Part shown: positions 12,901-24,421 of the stretch, piece by piece
How positions within the stretch are numbered: the first letter of the stretch is position 1
How the letters are laid out: each line of letters begins with the position of its first letter
From: Mesocentrotus franciscanus
Lineage: Eukaryota; Echinodermata; Echinoidea; Camarodonta; Strongylocentrotidae
Assembly: GCA_037976565.1 (NCBI GenBank)
Contig: CP137672.1
Span: forward strand, 38,104,672 to 38,168,671
DNA length: 64,000 nt
Direction of reading: 5' to 3'
Position numbers and translations under genes: made by a program
Notes under the pieces: generated by a model
Databases searched by the model: none
Seen by the model: the letters and a program-made list of their open reading frames with translations, nothing else
Told to the model about the DNA's origin: nothing

Positions 12901-15210
12901 AAAATAAAATACAATACGACTATCTCGCAACACAAGAAAGAAATCATACATTTATTTATGTCACAAAATAATATTATTTAATCTACAAGACATTATACTG
13001 CATTCAACGTATATTCGTAGCTCCGGCTAACCGCTTTCAAATACGGGATTCTTCCAAAAGGGATGAATATTGCATAAAGTAGATGCAATTATAAATCATG
13101 TATTCTCTTATAACAAGTAACTGTTTTTCGGCTTCTTAGAATGCCTAAAACTTATTGATTGGTTTATCTCAGAATCGTGACACAATATCAGACACTGTCA
13201 TTATGTCATATAATTTGTCAGATATAATACCTGAATTCTTAATTTCACTATTTAGTCAACATGATTTGTTAAAGAATCCTAATTTCATGAATTTCTTGTT
13301 CGAATTAATCGATGTGTTTCATCGCTCGTTCTTAATCTTAGCATTATTTGCAGTTCTCGGCCTGTTCATTTGTGTGTGTAACCCTACATGTATATGCCTT
13401 TTCTACGCTAATGTAATATAATTTTAACGAGCACCTGCTGTAAGAGTTACACCTTTCCCCATTTTCTTTATCAAATAGAGTGAAATGTAGTGAAACCTAT
13501 AGCCCCTTCAAAGATAATAATCATAGAAATACTCAATCATTATAAAAGAAATAACTGTTATGATTTATTGCATTGATTCGTTCTCTTGTGTTGAAACTAT
13601 TTTTGTGTTCTTTGGCTGAGAGCAAGATGATGCTTTCTACATAAAGAGCTTAAGTCACTGACTCCCGGCAGTATTCATATGCTTATTAATCATTCAATTT
13701 GTTGACCAATTGTCGCTTCCCAGCCTGGTCGGTTTGCGGACAAATAAACATACATCATTAAATATTTAGTCCCTTTATACCGATCTGTCACTTTTAAATG
13801 GATCAATAGATGTATCAACACGTCCAAAAGCAGCTAAGACGGACCTAGGCTAGGGCTACTGACGCTAATGATTATAGATGGAAAATTGACTTCTTTTAGA
13901 CTATTGTTAGACCAGACCTCCCACTGATGAAATCTTAGATGATATTTAATGACGTCACGATGGATTAAAAGTTACTATTTCTGTATTGCAGTCTTAGAAA
14001 TAAGGCGTGCTATCACATCTTTATGCCTTGACTTCCTAGAAGATAATAATACCAACATTGGTTATATGATTTTGATGGCTGATTTCAGTTTTAGCTTTGT
14101 TTTCTTGAAAAGATCATTTTGACAAAACGTCAAACTATATAGCTACATATTATAGAACATTTGTCTCTTTAGTTTATAAACAAATACAAACAGTAAAACA
14201 AATTTAAGGCAGAGTATTCATTTTTAAAGGAAATAAAAAGTTCCATGTTTTTAGTTATGCTCTACACATATTTATTCTTTCCATACTTTTTAGATAATGT
14301 AAAATTTACATATTTAATGCATTGATGTTGTTATTATTTTTTCTGGATAACCGCGAGAAAACACGGAAGTCATCGCCATAAACATGTAACCATTTCCCTG
14401 TCTTCAATTGAGGCGTGTAATAGAAGCATAATACCAGACTAAAGCGAAAACTATGGTGGTATATGACGAATAATAGTCACATTTATATTTACTCAGGGTA
14501 AACTTCACCAAAGTCAAGTTTAGAAAGAGAACCAACAAGACCTAAGAGGGCAGCTTGTACTTTTTGAGGGGTGAAATATGTTACACTACCATATTCCTGT
14601 TGACTTTCTGATAAAGGGTTCTATTTGCTAGGTAGGATTTACAACAATGCGATTATATTTGCACAACAGCAGCATAAAAAAATCATACCGCATGTTTTCC
14701 TCTTTCTCTCCCTCCCTCTCTTTTTCTGTCTTTCTTTCCTCATTGTCATATTTGATCAACTCCAACGAAACGGTTGACAAAACAGGACTATAAATATATA
14801 TCCCACCGTGGAGTGTTTTGCTCTTCAATTGTGTCATTTTAAGGTCTATATAACGTCCAGGCAATTTTTCTGAAGAGTCAACTAGTAGAGGGGAAAAATT
14901 GCCTTTCTAAAAGAAGACAATGTCATATGACTGTAAAGTATTTGTCACCCGCGCATGAAATAGACATGTATTCTCTGTGTGAATAGTATCCCGCTTTCAC
15001 CGGTACACGTTGTTATGGTATGGTTTTCATATGGTTTACAGTCGCTTTTTGTTCAGGAATTATAAATGTAACTGATAAATAGTAAATGAAACCTTTTATC
15101 CACCGACTTTCTAAAATATCTCAACATGTATTTGATTTTAATCAATATGATTTAAATACTTACAGAGACAATGAGGATGAAAAATATTTCATTTTTATTT
15201 TCACAAGATA

Positions 15211-15476
15211 TGGAAGCTATACAATATAGAAAATACCAATAAGTATAAGCCATGTAGCATACTTTTATTAATAATTAGAATACTTAATATTTTTTTATTT
15301 TAATGTATTACAGTAACATCAACATAATTCATGATTCAATGTACGTATATAGAAGCTAAATCGACTATATAGATAATACCAATAAGTATTAATTATTTAG
15401 TATAATTATTTATTATTAATTTTTATTTAATTGTATAACAATAATCGCAAAATATTAATGATTCACTGTATATGCA
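15211..15476 (+). repeat. Degenerate tandem duplication, about 139-bp period
   Basis: Two adjacent copies begin at gaagcta (15213 and 15352), share ataccaataagtat near their starts, and later share similarly placed aattcatgattcaatgta / taatgattcactgta segments before gtata. Indels and substitutions are many, so the duplication is old. The region is very AT-rich. Confidence 0.7.
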
Positions 15477-15711
15477 TCATCCAGTACTTTATGATATTAA
15501 TTCAGAAACGCAAGTCAGATAAAAAGTGTGACATGTTGTAAGCTCCCAAGTTCAAATTGTGCAGAGGGAACTTGTTCAATCTGTGTTCAGGCCCTTAATC
15601 TCGTCCCCCTGCTCGTAAACGTTGTTTTCATATTGAAAGTTGGGTCAAAGGTTAAACAAGTTCAGGTGTTCCGTCGGCGCTATTGTGTAGGAGGAAAATA
15701 GTCTGAAAGGA

Positions 15712-15759
15712 AGAGAGAGAGAGAGAGAGAGAGAGGGAAGAAAAAAAAAGGGGGGGGGG
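15712..15759. repeat. (GA)n microsatellite followed by A9 and G10 runs
   Basis: About 25 bases of GA repeat, then a short spacer and consecutive poly-A and poly-G runs; an all-purine strand of nearly 50 bases. Confidence 0.95.
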
Positions 15760-18700
15760 AGGTGGAGCTTGATCGCGCATGCTTTTCTTACTTTTTTAAA
15801 ATCAGTATACGTAATTGCTCTTTGACATGTTGGAAGAGTGTTTATAACAAGGACCTACTAGATAGTATGATGTGTCTAAATTTCTCCGAAGGTCTTCATC
15901 AGAATTTCATGAAATAAAAGAATTTCAGAATATAATATGTAGTTTTTATGAGCTTGAATGGGAATGAACTTTGTAGTTTGCAAGATATCTGTGAGTTCTC
16001 GCTCCTCCCATGGACCCTACGACCATGGACCCTACTATATATCAGACCTCTCTTGTAAAGTGAAACTGGTCATTGAGCCTCTTGGGGGAAAGTCCCGTGG
16101 TTCGGTCAAAGGTCATATTACGTCATGATCACACAGGATGAAGTGTATATTTGAAAGAAAATGCTTTTTCTAAAGAGTTTCCCCAAAGGTATTAACGCTC
16201 ATGTTGCAATTATATGTGCTAATGTCTGTTATTTCAAATAAAAAATTATTTTTCAATTTGATTTATTTTTCCACGGGCATGATAAAGTCATCTTGAATTA
16301 TTCGAAAATTCGAAAGAGACTACATACCCCCACCTACCTCTTTTCATCTCTCTTACAAACCTTTCTCCACCTCGCTTTCTCTTTTTCTCTCTTATTTTCT
16401 TTCTGTATAATTATATATCTATCACTGTTTTTTCATCAAATGTAACTTCCATCTCTCTTTTCTCCTTCGATACTTTACGTTAGTGTGATGAATCGTACAT
16501 TTATCAAGATTCGACCTAACACGGTTTTCATGCTTGTACAGGGTTAAAACAATAGCAATGGATACTATCAATGAAATGTCCAAATCGGATAGTATCAGGG
16601 CAGCAAAACAGAGAATCTCAGCCGCCGAATATTCCATGTTTACTTCGTATAATGTAAACCAACGAATTAAGAAAATGGGTCTTTCTCTTGCGGGTGTATC
16701 TTGAGGTATTGTAGAGTATCATCATCACATTCCCTTAACGTTAAAGTACTGGACGAAGATGACTGGTGTTTTATCCCTTCTTCAAGAATGACATATCATA
16801 TTTAACCATCGTGTTTACCTTTATAGTCTTTTTCCTGACGACTCTTGTGGCAATATTCCCCATCAACTCATTACACCATTTGCTTCAATGAGACTGTAAT
16901 GATAGAAAAGAGAGCTTGTGTGCTTGCTGGTGAAATTTTAAAAAGTGTTCTGTGAGATTTAAGAGAGAGTGGTAGAGAGAAAGAGAGAGGGTAGAGAGAA
17001 ATGTCCGACACCAGGATTGGTGTCAGATTTCGTTGTACCGTACGATGACGGGATATCGATGTCATCCCCTGATTCGTAAGAAACCCTTATTTGCTCGTGG
17101 CCCTTTTTATTTTAGTCCTGCTTTCTGATTGTCGAGATACTTTCTTCTACCATGTTCAGGCTTTAAACATGTCTCCTTGTTCCTTTGAGAGGTTGTAAGG
17201 ACCTGTTGGTTTGTTTTGCCCATCCTGTTTGATTACTCTAAAATGAGTGCACTCCGATTTCACCCTTTTACCGGACAGGTAGTCATCATGTTCGTTAATT
17301 ATTTGTGCAAGAGAGTGGAGTGCCAAAGGTGCTCTTTAGAATAAAAAAACATTGATGTTGATACCAAGGTCGTCTTTTTTAATTTCTTCCCTTGGACAGA
17401 ATTTCTTGGAAGAACTTCTAAGATATTTCGTATAAGGAAATGTTATGTTTGTTATAGAAAGTAGCAGTATTAACAAGGTTCAATATCATCAACATGTATC
17501 GAAGTTACTACTAGGTACCTCAATCCAGAATCGTCAGTCCATTTGATAGAATACTGATGTTAATATTATTTGCTTTATCAATTCTAGGCTGTGTGTTACT
17601 TTTTATCAATACTATTAAATTGCCAGATTGCCGTGGCAAGAGAAGAGTGATTGGATAACTCATGACGCCGCCCTCTACGGGTATAGGTTCGCCCCATCTC
17701 GGCCACACACTTTTACCGCTTCACAAGGACAATTCAATTATGTTATTGGCTTCAAATAACGCAAAAATACTATCACAATCAAATCATTCGTTTTAAGGCA
17801 TGGATCTTGATTTCTGAAGAAAGTCCCTCATTCCTCCTAAACATTTGAAAACCTGAAGAGAATCAACAAAATAAAATAGAAAAAAAATTTCCCTCACGAT
17901 TGCCTAAATGTTGTCGCCTGTTACCGTGTTTGCGTTGTATTTGAATTGAAGCAAGTGAGCATTGTAAAGTTTAATCCTTGTATCCTTCAGCTGCTCATCT
18001 TCATTTGAATAAGATCTATTCCAACGAAGTACGTCTCCGACTCCCTCGCCATCTCTCTTTCTGCCTCTCCCCTCTTTTACTCTTTCTTCTCTCAGTGATA
18101 CACGTCAGTCTATCTCTTTCACACTATCCCTTCCTCATGTTACTCCACATTGTTTGTATTATGTAAACTACATTTCAATTATATGAGTCATTATATTGCA
18201 CAACGTTTGTGTTAAGGTATATTTCGAATCTAGAAGCAAGATAAGTTGAGGTTGGTTAAGTATTCTGTAAAGACGTAATGTTGAATTTCCTAAGAATCGT
18301 AGAAGTCAACTCGAGCGATCAATATCGAATTTCTTACTATACTTTACAGTAAATTCGTTGTAAATATAGAACGCTCTTATTAGAACAATGGAGATAATCA
18401 TCCACAAAATACATTTACAATGATTAGTAACATTGCTTACCAGATCAACATAATATCGTGTGATTGTCACTTATCACTGCTAAATATCACTGATGTTTAT
18501 ATGTGATACTTCTTGTGTACTTCATTATCATCTTCATCATCAGGTTCGTCCATGTGTCCTTCTATCCACTGAACTGATGACATCAAATAATCTCTAATTT
18601 CATCTCTCGTATCATGTGACAGTTTGTACAATATTAGCCAATCACATGACCCGAAGTCGTGATTCAAATATCATGCATTATACACTCTTCCCCAGTGCAG

Positions 18701-20181
18701 ACCATTATATCGGTAGCCGAGCTAGCTTAGGATACAAAATATCAAATATAGTCTGCCTCTAAGGCGCAATCACTCGTTCATTTGTATCTAGATTAACGTT
18801 CACATCTAGGAATTCAGAAGCTCATAGTTACGGGGATATTACACCAGCAATAGATCGAGCTCTTTTAGTTCTTGTTCTTTGGATACACTTGATATTCTAA
18901 ACGTCGTCACGTAGGAAATCTAAAATGAGAGCAGAAATTACCGTTTTGTTTAAATCCGCTTCGTAATTGTATGCCTAGAGGCATACTTAAGAATTCATGA
19001 GGAGAGCATGGAGAGGTATACCCCAAGAATCCTATCTGAACGACACACAGCAGTGTGATGATCTGTATGGGATAGCTATCTTCTATGCCGGGAGCGTGTC
19101 TTGGAAAATGGTGTAACCTAACAGACCATTCTTAACCAATCTCTGCACACCAATATCTAGATACCATTCTGCTTTGTCTTTGCCAGAGAGGTTTTTCCGC
19201 GTTGTTTGTTTGCACTGAAATAAGCTTACACGTACAAAATATTTTTTTTAAATAATGCAATTTTCAGTTTATATTTTTGGATTGAAAATTATTAGTAATA
19301 AATAACTTTTCAAATTCTTACATCACAAGTAAAAGCTTGGACTGGCTATTTAAACATACATGTAGCTAAAAATTGAACAAAATGGAAGAAAATTTGCCTT
19401 CAAGTTGACCAGTAATCGGTAATTTGATTCATGTGTGTATTATAGTTTATTCCAGTTAATTCAGATATTTGTGTTAAATGTGCATATCTTGTAGTAAAAC
19501 ATATGCAATATCGCTAAATGACGAACATCGTAATTTATGATGTGAGTATCAAAGACTTTGTACTTGATATCGTTTGTTATATTCTTATCCCATGATAAAG
19601 AGATCACCGCGACAATTTAAATAGTCAGTAACAATGATTATTATGTAAATATGTTAGATTGTGATTATAATAATGATGACTGTAATAAGTAAGCGGTTAT
19701 AATGATAATGACATCAATTTTTGTTACAATTGTTGAATTGTAGGTTTGTACCGGTCAAAGTAAAGAAATACATGCATATTGTGAAATACTCATAATGTAC
19801 GAATATCACCCAAACTCTATTTGACAATGCGAGAACATTCAAGTCCAATGGTGTCTAATGGTTTCCAACTGTGTTAACTCGTCGCCTACTCATATCATGT
19901 CGGTTCTACTGTGGTTTGGGGTGATCTTACCTGATCTCTTTTCTACTTTGTCTGTTTTGATTTCTCGGCTTACTGCATATGAGTAGTGGTATATTTTGTT
20001 GAGTGTTTACTCCCGGTAGGATGTCGCTTATTGTCTGGTAAGCGACTCGATTTGAAGTGTACAATCCCATACAACCCATTCAATGAAAATAACGCTTTGG
20101 ACCCACTCATCCGTTTGAACTGTTGTTAGTGTTTCTGTCCTTGTTTTGATGCCGTGAATAAATCATATCTGAATACCGCCC

Positions 20182-20204
20182 CCTCTCTCTCTCTCTCTCT
20201 CTCT
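20182..20204. repeat. (CT)n microsatellite
   Basis: Roughly eleven CT units preceded by a short C run. Confidence 0.95.
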
Positions 20205-22819
20205 ATGCTACATGTTGAATGACATGCTGAGTTATGTATACTCTTCCAGCGTTGTTACTGTCCTGAATTTTGATTTGACACAATGTGCTTGTTAAACTTT
20301 TAGAACATAATATAGATCTTTACAAGATATCAAAGGCTAAGTCACCGTGTATGCTGGTATAGGCCTACTTAATTATAGTGAAAACTCACGATTCTTTGTT
20401 GATCCAACATGTAGGGCACCAGACGAAAAGTGTCTTTGGCAGAGGGGCGTTACGAACCGTTTCTACAAAATATTTTTTCTTAAATGTTATACTGTATATT
20501 ATACATATATGTCGAAAATCTAGATATTTCTTTCATCCTGAAAAAGAATGAGGGTGACACGTTATTAGCCGATTGTGTAAGGCAGACCGAGCCCTTGGAA
20601 GGTGGGAGAAACTGGGTGTTAAGTGCATACCAGTGGATGAAATGATGTAGAAATGATAACAATCTCTGGTGTTTGTTAACACCATTAAGGACATACCAAT
20701 GACGGAGGAGGGAAACCCGTGTGGGGTTTAGCTTAGAACAGAGGAGTTATGTCGGGTGTTATTCTCAAGAGTAGGTGAAGTGAAGGTGTTGATGTTTCGC
20801 CCTTGTATGGTGGGCGTGCGTGGTGGTAGTCAGATACTGCCATAACAAACTTCTATTTCAAAACTTTCCTTTATTCACAAAGTATGTAAGCTCTGCTATG
20901 AATAAACACTTTTTAGAAGTTTAAGTTTAAGTTGTCCGTCTTAACGTGTGACACTGGCATAACATGCAGGGAGAGATAGAAGAAGAAAAACGTAAATAGG
21001 AAGGGATTATGGAAGGTAGAAGGAAAGGCAACTTCCCAGTAAAGCCACTACCCACTGATCATTCTAAGGTCAATTATGTCATATTCAAATAATATGATTT
21101 TCTCGCTGTTTTCGATTGTAGTAAATCTGCCCCGAACTGAAGAAAAATACTGTAGACCTAAAATAAGACATGCTGTATATAGATGTAGATTGTTATTAAA
21201 TGAATGAATGAATGAAATATAAGTGCAATGAACTACTGTTGTTGGTACTTCCCCATAAAACAAAAGAAAATGAAAAGTGAAAGAGGCCGTCAGAGGTTAA
21301 TCATATAAATGTTCTTGTAAATCCTTGCTTTGAAAGGTTTGAAATCAAGTAGACTGACATATTTATGATTTGTTCTGTCAGATCACCTCTTCTGAATCGA
21401 CCTTCTTTACAGTGATAAAATCATGTCATCCATTTTACAAACAATTTAAACCAAATCAGGTACCCATTGATATTGGTTCAATACACTTCTTATAGCTGGC
21501 TACCAGCAGGTAAAACAAACAGATACATGCACCTTCTCGACCCTGACGCCATTTTGAATAAAGCATGAATCCAGAAGCATGTGAGGATAAATAATGACCA
21601 AATCCCTTTAAATCTAGAGGGATTTCGGTCCAAGTAGTGGTCACGTGATTTCATAAGTTGGTTTCTATTTTTCGGCGATGCTTTGACGGAAGCCGTCGAG
21701 TCTCCGTGACTGTGGGATTCAGTAGTAAAACAATGAAAAGTGCATCGCCATACCTTACACTTTGGATATGACAGCCTCACTATTTTCTATCAAAAAGTGA
21801 TCAAACTTGTTCCGAAATCTTAGCATGTTATGTCTTAGTCGTCGACCATGCATGTATATTGTATTCATGTGCATACAGTGGCCGTTATCCTCGTCATTGT
21901 TTCTTGAATAACCGTACTTTGAAGTCGTGTTGTGGAAATGAAGAAAACATGATCACAGGATCGAATAAAACTTTACAAAGGTGAAAGTCTACCATATTAC
22001 AAATAGAAGTGTAAACTAACTTAGCAATGAGCAAATAAAAATTAGGAAATTTGAGCTGGTAGCCGCGACCAAACTATCTCGTACATGTAGTCCCATAAAT
22101 GCATATAGATGTGTTTTGCTTTCTATTATGTAGTTTCTAGCAAAATTCTACAGGCTCGTGGGTCCAAACAACCCACTTAATGCGACATTAACATTTGGAA
22201 ATATCTTTCAACCATTTTCTCTCGAAACGTACTTTCATAACCAGAGCTCAATATTACCTTTAAAATCACACAGATGCTTTTGTAAATCGGTATTTCCTGG
22301 TGTCGTGGAGAACAGTGGAGGGATGTTAATTAACAGGGTGTGAGAATGTGTATACTTGATGAATGATGATGTCTTCATGAGATTAAAGGCTCCGATAGCC
22401 ATGAAAAAACGCATCCTAGCATGAGGTCAAGCATGAGAGCGGACCAGCGCGTTCGGACCACGGCTCACGGGCTGTTACCATGGTAATTGTTTGGCATACT
22501 GCTGAGTTTGTAGGCCAATACTAAAATGGCGGGGATAGACAACAAGGGTTACAAATATTGGTAATCAAATCGAATAATGAAAAGTGCGTTGTATTTAATA
22601 ATATAGTGGCACTGATTTTTAGGTATAAAAAAGTAGTAAAATAAGTTTAACAATAAGTTATATCACTTTCATGTCTCCAACAGTCACTTTTACTTTGAAA
22701 CACATATGATAACATGATAGGTGATTACATGTAAGATCCTGCTATAATTAACCATGTTATAAGTTATTCTCATGTTGGCGTCGTCGTTTAACTAATAGAT
22801 TTGTTTCTTCTTGTTACAG

Positions 22820-23019
22820 ACGATATGGGACAAAGTGCGCGGGATGTCTGCAAGGAATCCTACCTAGTGATTTGGTGCGGAGAGCTCGTAGTAAAGTATT
22901 CCATCTGAACTGCTTCACATGTATGGTATGTCGAAAGCAACTCTCTACGGGTGAAGAACTTTACGTGGTCGATGAAAATCAGTTCATCTGTAAAGAAGAC
23001 TACCTCACCAAGTGCCAAC
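22820..23019 (+). CDS. lhx1: Lhx1/Lhx5-class LIM-homeodomain transcription factor, coding exon 2 (LIM domain 2)
   Basis: This 200-base exon follows acceptor ttgttacag and ends at donor aac|gtaagt. It completes the split Arg codon and encodes [13 protein letters not shown] through KEDYLTKCQ, the second LIM zinc-binding domain. All eight ligands are present (numbering with the exon 1 base restored): C64, C67, H86, C89, C92, C95, C115 and D118. The run [20 protein letters not shown] is highly characteristic of Lhx1/5. The LIM pair normally binds the cofactor Ldb/CLIM/NLI and modulates DNA binding by the homeodomain. The reading frame is open and undamaged. The exon ends in phase 1 with a single c, which joins tc of exon 3 to give Leu. 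Confidence 0.96.
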
Positions 23020-23067
23020 GTAAGTCCTCTAAACCCCACTCCCCTTACAACCTAAACTCCATTTAAA

Positions 23068-23504
23068 GGTATTCTTTCTCCTATACGGGCTCAAAATAGT
23101 GGTTGGATTGTGCAAGCATCCGTTTTATAGGTACCATTTCTCCTATACGGGCTCAAAATAGTGGTTGGATTGTGCAAGCATCCGTTTTAAAGGTACCATT
23201 TCTCCTATATACGGGCTCAAAATAGTGGTTGGATTGTGCAAGCATCCGTTTTAAAGGTACCATTTCTCCTATACGGGCTCAAAATAGTGGTTGGATTGTG
23301 CATGCATCCGTTTTAAAGGTACCATTTCTCCTATACGGGCTCAAAATAGTGGTTGGATTGTGCATGCATCCGTTTTAAAGGTACCATTTCTCCTATACGG
23401 GCTCGAAATAGTGGTTGGATTGTGCATGCATCCGTTTTAAAGGTACCATTTTTCCTATTACGGGCTCAAAATAGTGGTTGGATTGTGCAAGCATCCGTTT
23501 TAAA
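23068..23504 (+). repeat. Minisatellite, seven units of about 62 bp
   Basis: Units begin at 23068, 23130, 23192, 23256, 23318, 23380 and 23442 with ggtaccatttctcctatacg or a close variant, followed by ggctcaaaatagtggttgga and ending in catccgttttaaa. Spacing is 62 bases, except one unit of 64 caused by an extra TA. Units differ by a few bases only (gcaagc versus gcatgc is the main variant), so the array is recent or homogenised. It starts 48 bases after the exon 2 donor. Since 62 is not a multiple of three, the short ORF across it is an artefact. Confidence 0.97.
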
Positions 23505-23755
23505 GTGCGTGAGAAAAAGCATCCTGGAAAGTTCAGACATTAAGTACTATTGTTTAGAGTGTTGAAATTGCAGGATGGATCTGTAATATATTTATTTATT
23601 ACCTTCAATAATTGTGGTTTGTTCAAATATTTATTCGTAAAATTCATGGATTGTATGACTTACAAGGGCGTGTGCCATTATACCTTAACAATCTGCAAAG
23701 TAATCGTTCTTGGTGTTTCATAAAATCCATGTTTAAACGCGTTTGTCATAGTTTG

Positions 23756-23887
23756 GATATAGAGGGTTGCCTCAACGTAGCTTCATTCAACGGGTTTCAC
23801 TCGCTCCAGTATTGCAGACCTGATATAGAGGGTCGCCTCAACGTAGCTTCATTCAACGGGTTTGACTCGCTCCAGTATTGCAGACCT
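23756..23887 (+). repeat. 66-bp tandem duplication
   Basis: Two head-to-tail copies, 23756-23821 and 23822-23887, each starting gatatagagggt and ending tattgcagacct, differ at only two positions (t/c and c/g). The length is 22 codons, so the open frame over it is duplicated in frame, but the frame has no known homology and there is no splice context. Confidence 0.95.
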
Positions 23888-24390
23888 TGACTTGCTGTAC
23901 ATCGTACGGTCTTTAAAATGCCGATATATCAATAGATTTGATTCATCTCTAGACGGGCCATCGATAAACCTGAGTTTGAGAGATATGGGCAAGTTCTTTG
24001 CGTTATTTGAAAACCTGTCAGAATATCGAGTACCCTATACAGCACGAGGGTTTGAAACCCATCGATGCTTGAAAAACAGATACAATTCACAAACAAATTG
24101 TTGTTTATCATCCAACTGTGTACACGAGGGAAATACAAAGCTCAAATCATGAATTGGTGGAGGTGTTGCTTTTATTCATACATATCGATCGCTATCAGTG
24201 CTCATACAGTTGGCATAAACTACAGCGAAACTGTTGAAATGCTTCCCCTTTCTCTATCTCTCTATCCCACCTTAGTGATGAAGATCAACAAATACACAGG
24301 TTCAAGGGCGGTCGTGCACAAAATGCACTTTGGAGTTAGAAAATATAGGGGATAAATGGGTTACTGAGAATAGTTTCAGAGAGTAGAGAG

Positions 24391-24421
24391 TAAGAGAGAA
24401 AGAGAGAGAGAGAGAGAGAGA
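24391..24421. repeat. (GA)n microsatellite
   Basis: Interrupted GA repeat of about 30 bases within a longer purine-rich stretch (24375-24560). Confidence 0.93.

Larger units (their letters stand above)
8075..22819 (+). other. lhx1: Intron 1 of the Lhx1/5-like gene (14.7 kb)
   Basis: Bounded by donor gttagt at 8075 and acceptor ttgttacag ending 22819, a phase-2 intron that splits the Arg codon between LIM1 and LIM2. It contains no recognisable coding sequence on either strand. Its contents are AT-rich DNA, the second 26-bp repeat copy (9971-9996), a degenerate 139-bp duplication (15211-15476), GA and CT microsatellites (15712-15736, 20182-20204), an A9/G10 homopolymer pair (15741-15759) and a moderately GC-rich patch near 22390-22500. 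Enhancers are likely in an intron this size but none can be named from sequence alone. Confidence 0.85.

Noticed and set aside
23353..23565. ORF with repeated NSGWIVHASVLK-like peptide
   Set aside because: It crosses the 62-bp minisatellite, whose period is not a multiple of three; the repeats fall in frame for only part of the array and there is no homology.
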